Assembly: GCF_002954585.1 (NCBI RefSeq)
Contig: NZ_MSCI01000002.1
Span: forward strand, 2,086,089-2,150,088
Direction of reading: 5' to 3'
From: Vibrio chagasii
Lineage (GTDB): Bacteria; Pseudomonadota; Gammaproteobacteria; Enterobacterales; Vibrionaceae
DNA length: 64,000 nucleotides
In this document: in pieces, positions 26,331 through 35,694 of the stretch
Layout: each line of letters begins with the position of its first letter
Numbering within the stretch: the stretch's first letter is position 1
The notes under the pieces: generated by a model
Told to the model about the DNA's origin: nothing
The model's input: the letters and a program-made list of their open reading frames with translations, nothing else
The model's database searches: none
Translations under genes and position numbers: made by a program

Positions 26331-27917
26331 ATGGAACTTATATTAATATCCACTGCGTTTATCGCAGGATTTATTGCTTTAAAGTGTCACCTTCCCCCAC
26401 TGGTTGGCTTTTTGGTTGCGGGATTTGGGCTTTTTGCCTTTGGTTTCGAAACCAATGAGACCATCATTACCTTGGCTGACCTCGGTGTCACCCTGCTCCT
26501 ATTCACCATCGGCTTAAAGCTAGATATCAAAACCCTGCTCTCAAAAGAGATCTGGGCCGGCGCCACAATACATAATCTTTTATCCACTCTGTTTTTTGCC
26601 GTCGCCCTATTTGGTTTTAAGTTCCTTGGCATTTCGTCACTGGCAGCTATGTCAATCGAGCAGATTGTTCTACTCGGCTTCGCCCTATCATTCTCCAGTA
26701 CCGTATTTGCGGTAAAGTCTCTGCAAGAGAAAGGGGAGATGAATGCCACCTACGGCACCTTGGCGATTGGTATCTTAGTCATGCAAGATATTTTCGCCGT
26801 CGTCTTTCTTACCGCTTCAACAGGCAAGCTGCCTGAATGGTACGCGATTGCTCTATTTGCATTGCCATTCCTGCGCCCACTGTTTTACAAAGTGCTAGAT
26901 TGGGTTGGCCACGGTGAAATGTTAGTCCTATTCGGCATTTTCTTCGCTTTGGTTGTCGGTGCTGGACTCTTCCAATTGGTGGGTATGAAGCCAGACTTAG
27001 GAGCTCTTATCCTAGGTATGTTGCTCGCGGGTCATCGAAAAGCTTCAGAGCTATCAAAATCCCTGTTTAACCTTAAAGAGCTGTTCCTTGTCTGTTTCTT
27101 CTTAAATATTGGCTTATCAGAACAGCCAACCATTCAAGGTTTTATGCTAGCGGTACTGTTCTTGTTGCTGTTACCAGTGAAGGGCGTGCTTTACTTCTTG
27201 GTACTTAATCGCTTCAAGTTCCGCGTTCGAACTTCGTTGCTCGCTTCACTATCACTGTTCAACTACAGTGAATTTGGCTTAATCGTTGGTGGCCTTGCCT
27301 TTAAGATGGGCTGGATGTCTGGTGATATCTTGGTTGCCGTCGCGATTGCAGTATCACTCTCTTTCCTAGTTGCAGCACCTCTAAACCGTGCAGGCCACAA
27401 GCTTTACCAACAATCCGGTAAATGGTTAAAAGAGCATGCAGCAGAAAAGCTTCATCAACGTGATAAACGAATAGACCCAGGTCGTGCTCAAGTACTTATT
27501 CTTGGTATGGGACGAATTGGTACCGGTGCTTATGACGAATTACGTTCACGCTACGGCAAGGTAAGTTTGGGTGTCGAAGTTCGTGAAGAAGCCGCACATA
27601 CCCATAGAAGCCACGGTAGAAACGTGATTTCTGGCGACGCGACCGACCCAGACTTCTGGGAGCGTATTCTTGATACCGCAAATGTAAAACTGGTTATCTT
27701 AGCTATGCCCCATCACCAAGGTAATCAAACCGCTTTGGAGCAATTAAAGTCTCGTAACTTTAAAGGGCAGATTGCGGCTATCGCTGAGTATCCAGATCAA
27801 CTCGATACTTTGAAAGAAAATGGTGTTGATGCGGCGTTTAACATCTATAGCGAAGCCGGTAGTGGTTTTGCTCGCCACGTTTGTGAACAATTAAACCCAA
27901 ACATCAATAAAATCTAG
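26331..27917 (+). CDS. Kef-type cation:proton antiporter with NAD-binding domain
   Basis: A 528-residue CPA2-family exchanger. The first 360 residues or so form about twelve hydrophobic segments, including LGVTLLLFTIGLKLD and SFSSTVFAVKSLQEKGE, hallmarks of Kef/YbaL proteins. The C-terminal part is a TrkA-N/RCK-type domain with the nucleotide loop ILGMGRIGTGAY and acidic partner SLGVEVREE. It probably exports K+ or Na+ in exchange for protons under nucleotide or redox control. It stands alone between nagC and asnB, with a terminator on each side. The exact ion is not known. Confidence 0.9.
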   Translation: MELILISTAFIAGFIALKCHLPPLVGFLVAGFGLFAFGFETNETIITLADLGVTLLLFTIGLKLDIKTLLSKEIWAGATIHNLLSTLFFAVALFGFKFLGISSLAAMSIEQIVLLGFALSFSSTVFAVKSLQEKGEMNATYGTLAIGILVMQDIFAVVFLTASTGKLPEWYAIALFALPFLRPLFYKVLDWVGHGEMLVLFGIFFALVVGAGLFQLVGMKPDLGALILGMLLAGHRKASELSKSLFNLKELFLVCFFLNIGLSEQPTIQGFMLAVLFLLLLPVKGVLYFLVLNRFKFRVRTSLLASLSLFNYSEFGLIVGGLAFKMGWMSGDILVAVAIAVSLSFLVAAPLNRAGHKLYQQSGKWLKEHAAEKLHQRDKRIDPGRAQVLILGMGRIGTGAYDELRSRYGKVSLGVEVREEAAHTHRSHGRNVISGDATDPDFWERILDTANVKLVILAMPHHQGNQTALEQLKSRNFKGQIAAIAEYPDQLDTLKENGVDAAFNIYSEAGSGFARHVCEQLNPNINKI

Positions 27918-27933
27918 CCCAAACCTCCTTTAA

Positions 27934-27981
27934 CAAAACCTCTCAAGACTGTGAATTTTCGCACTTTTGAGGGGTTTTCGT
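27934..27981 (+). terminator. Antiporter gene terminator
   Basis: AAAACCTCTCAA and TTGAGGGGTTTT pair around a 20-base loop, followed by a short T-rich end. Confidence 0.75.
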
Positions 27982-28150
27982 TCAAAAAACAGACTGCATT
28001 TAGATATCAAACACCAAAATAAAGAATTAGTTAAATAATTTCTAACATAACACCCTTTATATTATTTTTTTGCTCACTTCCGGTTGCTTTTTTTAGCCAG
28101 AATGGCAAATTGAATACAGTTGATTTAGAAATTATTTAAAAGGAAGTTCT

Positions 28151-29821
28151 ATGTGTTCAGTATTTGGCATTCTCGACATAAAAAGTGATGCCGCAGCACT
28201 TCGCCCTATCGCTTTAGAAATGTCTAAAAAGCTTCGTCACCGTGGACCAGATTGGTCTGGCATCTATGCTAGTGACAAAGCAATCCTTGCTCACGAGCGT
28301 TTAGCTATCGTTGGTCTAAATAGTGGCGCTCAGCCGCTATACAGCCAAGACAAGAAGCACATTCTTGCGGTAAACGGCGAAATCTATAACCACAAAGAAC
28401 TTCGTGCTCGCTATGAAGATAAGTACCAGTTCCAGACAGACTCTGACTGTGAAGTTATCCTAGCGCTATACCAAGAAATGGGCGCAGACCTGCTAGAAGA
28501 GCTAAACGGTATCTTCGCATTCGTTTTATACGATGAAGAAAAAGACGAATACCTAGTAGGCCGCGACCATATCGGTATCATCCCGCTTTACCAAGGCTAC
28601 GATGAACACGGTAACTACTATGTTGCTTCTGAAATGAAAGCACTAGTTCCTGTATGTAAAACAATTAGCGAGTTCCCTCCAGGTAGCTTCTACTCTTCAA
28701 AAGATGCAGAGCCGCAACGTTACTATGTTCGCGATTGGAACGAATACGCAGCAGTGCAAGGCAACAGCACAAGCAAGGAAGACCTAACGGAAGCACTAGA
28801 AGCAGCCGTTAAACGTCAACTAATGACTGACGTACCTTACGGTGTACTTCTGTCTGGTGGTCTAGATTCTTCAATCACTTCTGCAGTCGCGAAACGCTTT
28901 GCGGCAATGCGTATTGAAGATGATGAGCAGTCTGAAGCTTGGTGGCCACAACTGCACTCATTTGCGGTTGGTCTAGAAGGTGCACCTGATCTTATCGCTG
29001 CTCGTGAAGTGGCAGACAAGATCGGTACCGTTCACCACGAGATGACATACACCATTCAAGAAGGTTTGGATGCAATCCGTGACGTTATCTACCACATCGA
29101 AACCTACGATGTAACGACCATTCGCGCGTCTACGCCAATGTACCTACTTGCTCGTAAGATCAAAGCAATGGGTATCAAAATGGTACTGTCTGGCGAAGGT
29201 GCTGATGAGATCTTTGGTGGTTACTTGTACTTCCACAAAGCGCCAAACGCAAAAGAATTCCATGAAGAAACGGTACGTAAACTGCTAGCTCTGAACATGT
29301 TTGACTGTGCTCGTGCGAACAAATCACTGGCAGCATGGGGCGTAGAAGGCCGTGTACCATTCTTGGACAAAGAGTTCATCGATGTGGCAATGCGCTTAAA
29401 CCCAGAAGACAAGATGTGTGGTAACGGTAAGATGGAGAAACACATCCTACGTGAGTGTTTTGAACACTACTTACCGGATTCAATTGCATGGCGTCAAAAA
29501 GAGCAGTTCTCTGATGGTGTTGGCTACGACTGGATTGATACATTGAAAGCAACCGCTGAAGCGAAAGTTACGGATAAACAAATGGAAACGGCTCAATTCC
29601 GTTTCCCATACAACACGCCAACAACTAAAGAAGGCTACGCTTACCGCGAAATCTTTGAAGAGTTGTTCCCGCTAGAATCTGCAGCGGAGTGTGTACCGGG
29701 CGGTCCATCTGTCGCTTGTTCATCAGCGAAAGCCATTGAGTGGGATGAGTCGTTCCAAAACTGTGTAGACCCATCAGGTCGTGCGGTTCAAGCGGTTCAC
29801 AACGACGCTTACAACGCGTAA
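28151..29821 (+). CDS. asnB: Asparagine synthase B (glutamine-hydrolysing)
   Basis: AsnB makes asparagine from aspartate, ATP and glutamine. The 556 residues match E. coli (554). Cys2 is the glutaminase nucleophile (MCSVFGI), followed by LRHRGPDWSG and AVNGEIYNH. The synthetase half has the pyrophosphate loop LLSGGLDSSI and a later VLSGEGADEIFGGY. The start has AAAAGGAAG upstream. It is monocistronic and ends in a terminator shared with rfaH. Confidence 0.98.
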   Translation: MCSVFGILDIKSDAAALRPIALEMSKKLRHRGPDWSGIYASDKAILAHERLAIVGLNSGAQPLYSQDKKHILAVNGEIYNHKELRARYEDKYQFQTDSDCEVILALYQEMGADLLEELNGIFAFVLYDEEKDEYLVGRDHIGIIPLYQGYDEHGNYYVASEMKALVPVCKTISEFPPGSFYSSKDAEPQRYYVRDWNEYAAVQGNSTSKEDLTEALEAAVKRQLMTDVPYGVLLSGGLDSSITSAVAKRFAAMRIEDDEQSEAWWPQLHSFAVGLEGAPDLIAAREVADKIGTVHHEMTYTIQEGLDAIRDVIYHIETYDVTTIRASTPMYLLARKIKAMGIKMVLSGEGADEIFGGYLYFHKAPNAKEFHEETVRKLLALNMFDCARANKSLAAWGVEGRVPFLDKEFIDVAMRLNPEDKMCGNGKMEKHILRECFEHYLPDSIAWRQKEQFSDGVGYDWIDTLKATAEAKVTDKQMETAQFRFPYNTPTTKEGYAYREIFEELFPLESAAECVPGGPSVACSSAKAIEWDESFQNCVDPSGRAVQAVHNDAYNA

Positions 29822-29844
29822 ACGCTCAGGCAAATTCGAAATAC

Positions 29845-29872
29845 TAAAAAAGGCGCATTATGCGCCTTTTTA
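29845..29872. terminator. Bidirectional terminator, asnB / rfaH
   Basis: AAAAAGGCGCA and TGCGCCTTTTT form a symmetric hairpin with T runs on both strands. Confidence 0.93.
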
Positions 29873-29907
29873 TTTTAATCCTAGATGTAATAATTCTTAT
29901 CACAAAG

Positions 29908-30414
29908 TTAAGCGTGTGCTTGTAGTGCCTCGTTTTCAATACTGACTGGCACCACCTGACTGATCATCTTCACTAACATGATAGAACGAGCCTCACCGTC
30001 TTTCTGGTGGAAAATCGCCTCAATACCAGCAAACTGACCGCTATTAATTTTCACAACTTGACCAGATTCAAATTCAACACAGCAATCTTCAACGTCATTG
30101 CTGCAATGCTTCTCAAGTTCTTTGAGCTCAAAAACCAAGTCGCCTTGTACTTCATGTGGTAACGCTCCAAACTTAATGAAGTCCACTACGCCGCGTGTTG
30201 AACGAACGGTCGTAAAGCTTGGCCCTTGTTCATAATCAAATCGAACAAAAACGTATGAAGGGAACAGCGGCTCTTTGACCACTTTTTCTTTCCCTCTCAC
30301 TACTTTTTCGACTTCTATTTGTGGGTAAAAGCACTCTACCCCTTGATTCTCTAAATGCTGCTGAGCGCGTTTTTGATCGCCACGCTTACAGTAGAGTAAA
30401 TACCATCGTTTCAT
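29908..30414 (-). CDS. rfaH: Transcription antiterminator RfaH
   Basis: RfaH is a NusG paralogue that joins RNA polymerase at ops sites and raises expression of long surface-polysaccharide operons. The 168 residues have the NGN domain starting MKRWYLLYCKRGDQKRAQQ, with PLFPSYVFVRF and a short linker. A C-terminal KOW domain follows with GQVVKINSGQFAGIEAIF. Length (162 in E. coli) and sequence separate it from NusG. Its targets are outside this window. Confidence 0.95.
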   Translation of the reverse strand: MKRWYLLYCKRGDQKRAQQHLENQGVECFYPQIEVEKVVRGKEKVVKEPLFPSYVFVRFDYEQGPSFTTVRSTRGVVDFIKFGALPHEVQGDLVFELKELEKHCSNDVEDCCVEFESGQVVKINSGQFAGIEAIFHQKDGEARSIMLVKMISQVVPVSIENEALQAHA

Positions 30415-30744
30415 TTCACTAATCCTTTAACAAGTGCTGTACTTGACCTCTCAGTATTTGGTTGATGAATAGCAAAGAACGCCACATAACGCAAAGAATT
30501 ACGTCAAATTTGAAATTTTAGTTTTCAGATGAGAAAAGTAAAGCAAAATCACCTAAAAACAACAACCTTATCAACAACCTAAAAATCTTTGTGCTTTTTT
30601 TTTAAAAAAACTTCCATTTGTAAACATCATCACTGATGTGTATACATTACGGGCATTATTTTTTCTGCTCAGCATAAATAAAAAAACTAATGGTTAATAA
30701 GACCGCGCCTATAAAGAGCATTAACACAACAGGAAACATCAATT
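30415..30744. other. AT-rich gap between rfaH and the peptide transporter gene
   Basis: About 330 bases, strongly AT-rich with A and T runs. It should hold two divergent promoters. I saw no gene, repeat or clear operator. Confidence 0.5.
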
Positions 30745-32229
30745 ATGTCTGACTTGAACATACTCAAGCAACCCAAACCCTTTTATTTAATATTCTCAAT
30801 TGAATTCTGGGAGCGATTCGGCTTCTATGGAATGCAAGCCATTCTAACCGTATATTTAGTAAAAGTAATGGGGTTAGCTGAATCAGACTCTTTTGTCCTA
30901 TTTGGAGCTTTTTCTGCTTTGCTTTATGGATTTATGGCTGTGGGTGGATGGATCGGCGATAAAATAATAGGTACTAAACGAGCTATTACTCTAGGTGCAA
31001 TAATTATGATGGTGGGTTATATACTGTTAGGTATGTCAACCACCAGCAGCCATTTGGGCGGTAAAAATTTAATTTACTTGGCAATGGGCTTCATTACCGT
31101 AGGTAATGGTCTTTTTAAAGCAAATCCATCTAGCTTACTCGCGAAAGTATATCCGGAGAACGACCCTAGACTGGATGGCGCTTTTACACTCTACTACATG
31201 GCTATTAATTTAGGTGGCCTAATTTCAATGATACTGACGCCGATCGTTGCAGAAAAGGTAGGCTATGGCCTGGCTTTTGGTATGAGTGCTTCAGGATTAG
31301 CTGTTACAGCCGTTAATTTTTTAGCTTGTAAAAAAATGGTCAAAGGGGTGGGCTCTCCAGCTGACCTTAAGCCTGTCGTACTTTCAAAGCTTCTATTAGT
31401 AATCTTTGGTTCAATTATTGCTAGTTTCGTCTGTAGTTACCTATTGCAAAACTTAACACTAGCTCACGGTATATTAGTCATTGCTGGTATCTGTATCGTT
31501 ACCTTGTATTTCAAAGAAGCTCTAAAAATTAAAGGCCAAGAAAGAAGTAAAATGCTAGTAGCGTTTGTTTTGATGCTACAAGGCGTTGTCTTCTTCGTCC
31601 TCTATTTTCAGATGCCTACATCTTTAAACTTCTTTGCAATCCACAATGTTAGTCACGATATTCTTGGTTTCCCTGTAGAGCCAGAGCAATTTCAAGCACT
31701 GAACTCGTTCTGGATCATGGTTGCAAGTCCTGTTATGGCAATACTTTATGGAAAACTAGGCAACCGAGTATCAATGCCGTTCAAATTTGCAATGGGTATG
31801 GTGCTATGTGCCCTTTCTTTTTTAATTTTAGGTTGGAGCGTTAGCTTCGCAAACATTAATGGTATTGTAAGTTCAAACTGGCTAATTGTAAGTTATCTAT
31901 TCCAATCACTAGGAGAACTATTAGTCTCAGGCTTAGGTTTAGCGATGGTCGCACAACTAGTACCTCAGAGATTGATGGGATTCGCAATGGGGATGTGGTT
32001 CTTAACGTCAGCGACGGCCGCAGTTGTCGCTGGTTGGGTAGCGAGCCTTACTTCAGTTCCAGAAGGTGTGACGGAAACAGTGCAAACACTCAACCTATAT
32101 GGAGACGTATTCAGCAACATAGGTTATGTGACAGCTCTTATTGCGGTATTAACTTTCTGTATTGCTCCAAAGTTAACAAAAATCTGTGAGACAGATCAGG
32201 AGACTGAACTAAACACAGCTCAAGCGTAA
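30745..32229 (+). CDS. POT-family proton-dependent di/tripeptide transporter
   Basis: A 494-residue inner-membrane symporter. The POT signature FWERFGFYGMQAILTVYL lies at residues 22-39, with the E-x-x-E-R-F proton-coupling motif. A second signature is GAFTLYYMAINLGGLISM. About 14 hydrophobic segments are visible, consistent with DtpA/DtpB-like permeases. The gene is clearly more AT-rich than its neighbours, with many TTA and ATA-type codons, and lies next to a decayed transposase, which hints at acquisition. Substrate range is inferred from family only. Confidence 0.94.
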   Translation: MSDLNILKQPKPFYLIFSIEFWERFGFYGMQAILTVYLVKVMGLAESDSFVLFGAFSALLYGFMAVGGWIGDKIIGTKRAITLGAIIMMVGYILLGMSTTSSHLGGKNLIYLAMGFITVGNGLFKANPSSLLAKVYPENDPRLDGAFTLYYMAINLGGLISMILTPIVAEKVGYGLAFGMSASGLAVTAVNFLACKKMVKGVGSPADLKPVVLSKLLLVIFGSIIASFVCSYLLQNLTLAHGILVIAGICIVTLYFKEALKIKGQERSKMLVAFVLMLQGVVFFVLYFQMPTSLNFFAIHNVSHDILGFPVEPEQFQALNSFWIMVASPVMAILYGKLGNRVSMPFKFAMGMVLCALSFLILGWSVSFANINGIVSSNWLIVSYLFQSLGELLVSGLGLAMVAQLVPQRLMGFAMGMWFLTSATAAVVAGWVASLTSVPEGVTETVQTLNLYGDVFSNIGYVTALIAVLTFCIAPKLTKICETDQETELNTAQA

Positions 32230-32250
32230 ACCAATACAAAAAAGGTTCAT

Positions 32251-32280
32251 AGCGGCTTTCCAAGGAAAGCCGCTTTTTAT
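32251..32280 (+). terminator. Peptide transporter gene terminator
   Basis: AGCGGCTTTCC and GGAAAGCCGCT form a perfect stem around a two-base AA loop, followed by TTTTAT. Confidence 0.92.
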
Positions 32281-32289
32281 CTTCAAGAA

Positions 32290-33224
32290 TAAGTAATATG
32301 TATCTCGATAGTCGATGCGATAATCCGGTGAAGGTAAAAACTAGCTTTCGCGCAAACTCTTTTAATGGTTAAATTCCACTCTGTTGTACTTATACCTACT
32401 CTCCCCAGAGCCCTTTAACATACACTTCTGATTCACAGTACCAAAGCTCTTTAAGCTATGATTCGCGTATATAAGTGGTGATTGAATCCTTATTGATATT
32501 CAATATCTCGGTAAGATAGCCAATTTACTGTACAATCAAGTTGCCTCTATTTGTTAACAACACGATGCGTGAGCGCTTATCCCATTGCCTCGCTTGTTTA
32601 CTTGCTTGAATTTGTTGACTTGGTCGACTCTGACTCTATCACCACCTTGCGATAGCTTCGATATTGTTACCATATTTTCCAAGCTGTGCGAAAACTCTCA
32701 TATGTCCTTACGGCTTCGGCCTAACCCTATCCAAATAACTTGGTGAGCCTTAGCACCCTCAATGGCATAAAAATATTACGAACTCGTCTATGACGAGTTG
32801 CTTAGCCCCTCCTATTTCACTGGCGGGACCACTTGTCTAAGTCAGCGTTTATCTATCTATTTAATGGTGTACTAACGAACATTCGTAAACTGGGAGGTAT
32901 ACTTAATGATAGAAGAGGCATTGATTAATCTATATAACCTTTAGGCGCTTCGTTATACGAACATAAGGCTCTAACCAAAATAGAGGTTCTATTTTATGCC
33001 GCAGTAACGACACCTGACTTGCCGCGTTTAAGCAGCACGCCAAACGGCACAACCTCTTTTATATGACGCCATTGATACTCATGAATAGTCTCGACTTTGT
33101 TACTACAAAGACACTTTATCTTAGAGTTAGGTTTAAGAGTCAGGGGAATAATTGATGCTGTATGATGAGGTTTTACTATTTTAATGCCTTCCCAGAGTAA
33201 AGAGCGGAAAGTATGGCTCAGCAT
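32290..33224 (-). pseudogene. Decayed ISL3-family transposase (broken by frameshifts and stops)
   Basis: The first intact piece (about 33224-32994) begins MLSHTFRSLLWEGI and has a small C-x-C finger followed by IHEYQWRHIKEV, like the zinc-finger start of ISL3 transposases. Further along the same strand, in another frame, lie LLTNRGNL (32537-32560) and LKELWYCE (32432-32455). In a third frame YRDTYYL follows (32290-32310). These resemble, in the right order, the family's LLKNRENL, LKELWY and GFRDxEYF motifs. The order across three frames with stops between points to one old gene. The middle, including the catalytic acids, is unreadable. Terminal repeats were not found. Confidence 0.6.
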
Positions 33225-33321
33225 GAAAATGGTAGTTTGTGTATGATTTTTGTTTGGCAACTAAACCGTATTACTTACTACCGTTTTTGTTTTTAGTTCC
33301 CGCGAATCCGCGATGAACTAC

Positions 33322-33352
33322 AAAAAAGCGGGTTCAACTATTTGAGACCCGC
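33322..33352 (-). terminator. hemH terminator
   Basis: GCGGGT-TCAA and TTGA-G-ACCCGC form a stem around CTAT; the minus strand continues TTTTTTG. Confidence 0.87.
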
Positions 33353-33395
33353 ATTGTCTATATCGTTGTAACTATGACCCTTTATTGGATAAGCT

Positions 33396-34385
33396 TCAGT
33401 CGCCCTGACAACCTGTTGTGCTATTACGTTGATTTTCAACAAGTTCAGCCATCATGTCGATATGCGAATCTCTGTCGTTAAGACACATGATATAGCTAAA
33501 CTCAGAACCACCAGCATCAATGAAGGTTTCCTTACACTGATCTGAAATCTCTTCCAGCGTTTCTAAACAGTCTACAGAGAAAGCTGGAGCCATGATATCG
33601 ATCTTCTTGATCCCTTTGCTTGGCAATGATTCAAGCGTCTCATCGGTATATGGCTTTAACCATTCCTCTCGACCAAATCGAGACTGGTAAGTCATGGTGA
33701 TATCGTCTGCAGATAAACCAAGCTCTTCGGCTAATAGCTTAGTTGTCGCTTCACAATGTTGAGGGTAAATATCCCCTTCATCTGCCAATCGCTTCGGAAT
33801 GCCGTGGAAAGAGCAAACCAAATGCTCCGCTCGGCCATTTTTCTCCCAGTGGCTACGAACACTCTCAGCCAATGCTTTGGTGTAACTAGGGTGTGCGTAG
33901 TAATCACGGATAAAGCGGTAACTAGGAATAACAGGCATCTGTTTAAAGGCTTTGGTTAAACCATCAGAAACCGCAGCTGTGGTGGTGCCTGAGTACTGAG
34001 GGTACAGGGGCAGTACGATGATCTCTTCAACGCCCTGCTCCATCAGCTGCTCAACGCCTGTTTTCAGGCTTGGATTACCATAAGTCATCCCCAGCGCGAC
34101 AGGCATCTCTAACTTCTTCTGAAGCTTCTCTGCTTGTCTTTGTGAATACACAAGAAGCGGTGAGCCGTCGTCCATCCAAACCGACTGATAAAGCTTGGCT
34201 ACTTTAGGTGAACGAATCGGTAAAATCACTCCGTGCAATATCGGGCACCATAGCCAGCGCGTTAGATTAACGACTCGCTTATCGTGCAAAAATTCACTCA
34301 AAAATCGACGAACGCCAGCTGGGGTCGCAGAATCTGGTGTACCTAAGTTCACCAGTAAAACGCCCTGCTTTTTATTATTTTCCAT
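33396..34385 (-). CDS. hemH: Ferrochelatase
   Basis: HemH inserts Fe(II) into protoporphyrin IX, the last step of haem synthesis. The 329 residues (320 in E. coli) begin with GVLLVNLGTPDSATP. The active-site histidine is in LVCSFHGIPKR and the glutamate in PAFSVDCLETLEEI. The start has CAGGT upstream. The hemH-adk-htpG order is as in E. coli, though each has its own terminator here. Confidence 0.97.
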   Translation of the reverse strand: MENNKKQGVLLVNLGTPDSATPAGVRRFLSEFLHDKRVVNLTRWLWCPILHGVILPIRSPKVAKLYQSVWMDDGSPLLVYSQRQAEKLQKKLEMPVALGMTYGNPSLKTGVEQLMEQGVEEIIVLPLYPQYSGTTTAAVSDGLTKAFKQMPVIPSYRFIRDYYAHPSYTKALAESVRSHWEKNGRAEHLVCSFHGIPKRLADEGDIYPQHCEATTKLLAEELGLSADDITMTYQSRFGREEWLKPYTDETLESLPSKGIKKIDIMAPAFSVDCLETLEEISDQCKETFIDAGGSEFSYIMCLNDRDSHIDMMAELVENQRNSTTGCQGD

Positions 34386-34598
34386 AGATACCTGAGACCA
34401 ATATGTAATTTTGTAGAGAGTAATATACTAATCTGCTGAAGTTTAAGATCATTGCTTGTCGCTAAATGTTGAGATAATCATTTGGCGTGACATATAACCA
34501 ACATCAACTTTCGATTATGAGCGAACTTTTCAAAGCTAATGTGCGTTGAATCGAGGGCCCCTAATTATCTTAGATTGGTATCGTACTAAAAATTGAGA

Positions 34599-34626
34599 CA
34601 AAAAAAGCGACCTTTAAGGTCGCTTC
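34599..34626 (-). terminator. adk terminator
   Basis: AAGCGACCTT and AAGGTCGCTT form a perfect palindromic stem; the minus strand continues TTTTTTTGTC. Confidence 0.92.
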
Positions 34627-34661
34627 CAATATATCAAATTCTAAAACTGGCTGTTAGCCAA

Positions 34662-35306
34662 TTATGCTAGTGCTTTCTCAAGTTCTGCACTAACTTCAGC
34701 AACTTGCTTAGTACCGTCAAACTTAAGGTACTGAGTGTTACCAGCTTCAGCTTCTTTACCATAGTAAGAGATTAGTGGAGCTGTTTGCTCATGGTACACG
34801 CCTAGACGAGCACGAACTGTTTCTTCTTTGTCGTCATCACGTACAACTAGCTCTTCGCCTGTTACGTCATCTTTACCTTCCTCTTTTGGTGGGTTGTACA
34901 CAGTGTGGTATGTACGACCTGAAGGAAGGTGAGCACGACGACCAGCCATACGCTCAACAATCACATCGTCAGCTACGTCGAATTCAACAACGTAATCTAC
35001 AGCGATACCCATCTCTTTTAGGCCATCAGCTTGTGGGATTGTGCGTGGGAAACCGTCTAGTAGGAAACCTTTCTCACAGTCATCTTGAGCGATACGCTCT
35101 TTGATAAGACCAAGGATAATTTCATCAGAAACTAGCTGACCAGCGTCGATTACTGATTTTGCTTGCTTACCAAGCTCAGTACCCGCTTTGATAGCAGCAC
35201 GTAGCATGTCACCAGTTGAAATTTGAGGGATACCAAATTTGTTCATGATGAAGTTAGCTTGAGTGCCTTTACCCGCGCCAGGAGCACCTAGAAGAATGAT
35301 GCGCAT
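34662..35306 (-). CDS. adk: Adenylate kinase
   Basis: Adk interconverts 2 ADP with ATP and AMP. The 214 residues from 35306 equal E. coli. The P-loop GAPGAGKGTQ lies at residues 7-16, the AMP-binding region is STGDMLRAAIKAG, and DGFPRTIPQAD follows. The long LID runs from GRRAHLPSGRTYH to VVRDDDKEET. The ORF could extend 14 codons upstream but the family start MRIILLG is used. Confidence 0.98.
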   Translation of the reverse strand: MRIILLGAPGAGKGTQANFIMNKFGIPQISTGDMLRAAIKAGTELGKQAKSVIDAGQLVSDEIILGLIKERIAQDDCEKGFLLDGFPRTIPQADGLKEMGIAVDYVVEFDVADDVIVERMAGRRAHLPSGRTYHTVYNPPKEEGKDDVTGEELVVRDDDKEETVRARLGVYHEQTAPLISYYGKEAEAGNTQYLKFDGTKQVAEVSAELEKALA

Positions 35307-35633
35307 GTTTAATCCTCTTATAAAATTATGATTTATACCGAAGCTCACTATCCCAACTTCCTAGCTCATCGTTTAGATGAACAGAAATCGTTAGGTAACC
35401 GTTGAGGTTAAGCAAAACTGCAAATAGAAGCAAAACGGTAAGTTTCGGTATAACGTTTAAAAATCATACAACTGGGACAAGTTGGATCCTAGTACCAGCT
35501 GATTAGGTCGAGCATTCTATCACATTAATATTCAATTTGGCTGAATTTACGACTAAAGAATGCATCGCCTCATTTTGTTGTGACGATAACGGTGGCGTTG
35601 ACCACGTTTAACACATTTTCAACGACGTTCATT
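35307..35633. other. Gap between adk and htpG
   Basis: About 330 bases holding the adk promoter (minus strand) by position. I saw no gene, repeat or clear operator. Confidence 0.5.
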
Positions 35634-35662
35634 AAAAAAGCCCGCATTTGCGAGCTTTTAAT
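35634..35662 (-). terminator. htpG terminator
   Basis: AAAAGC-C-CGC and GCG-A-GCTTTT pair around ATTT with one mismatch; the minus strand continues TTTTTTAATG. Confidence 0.8.
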
Positions 35663-35694
35663 TACAATTCGTGGTTTAGCCCAAAGTCGAAAGA

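Noticed and set aside
32940..32975. Stretch resembling an integron attC (VCR-like) end near TATAACGAAGCGCCTAAAGG on the minus strand
   Set aside because: Only a short partial likeness, no second half at the expected distance, no cassette structure, and it lies inside the transposase relic.
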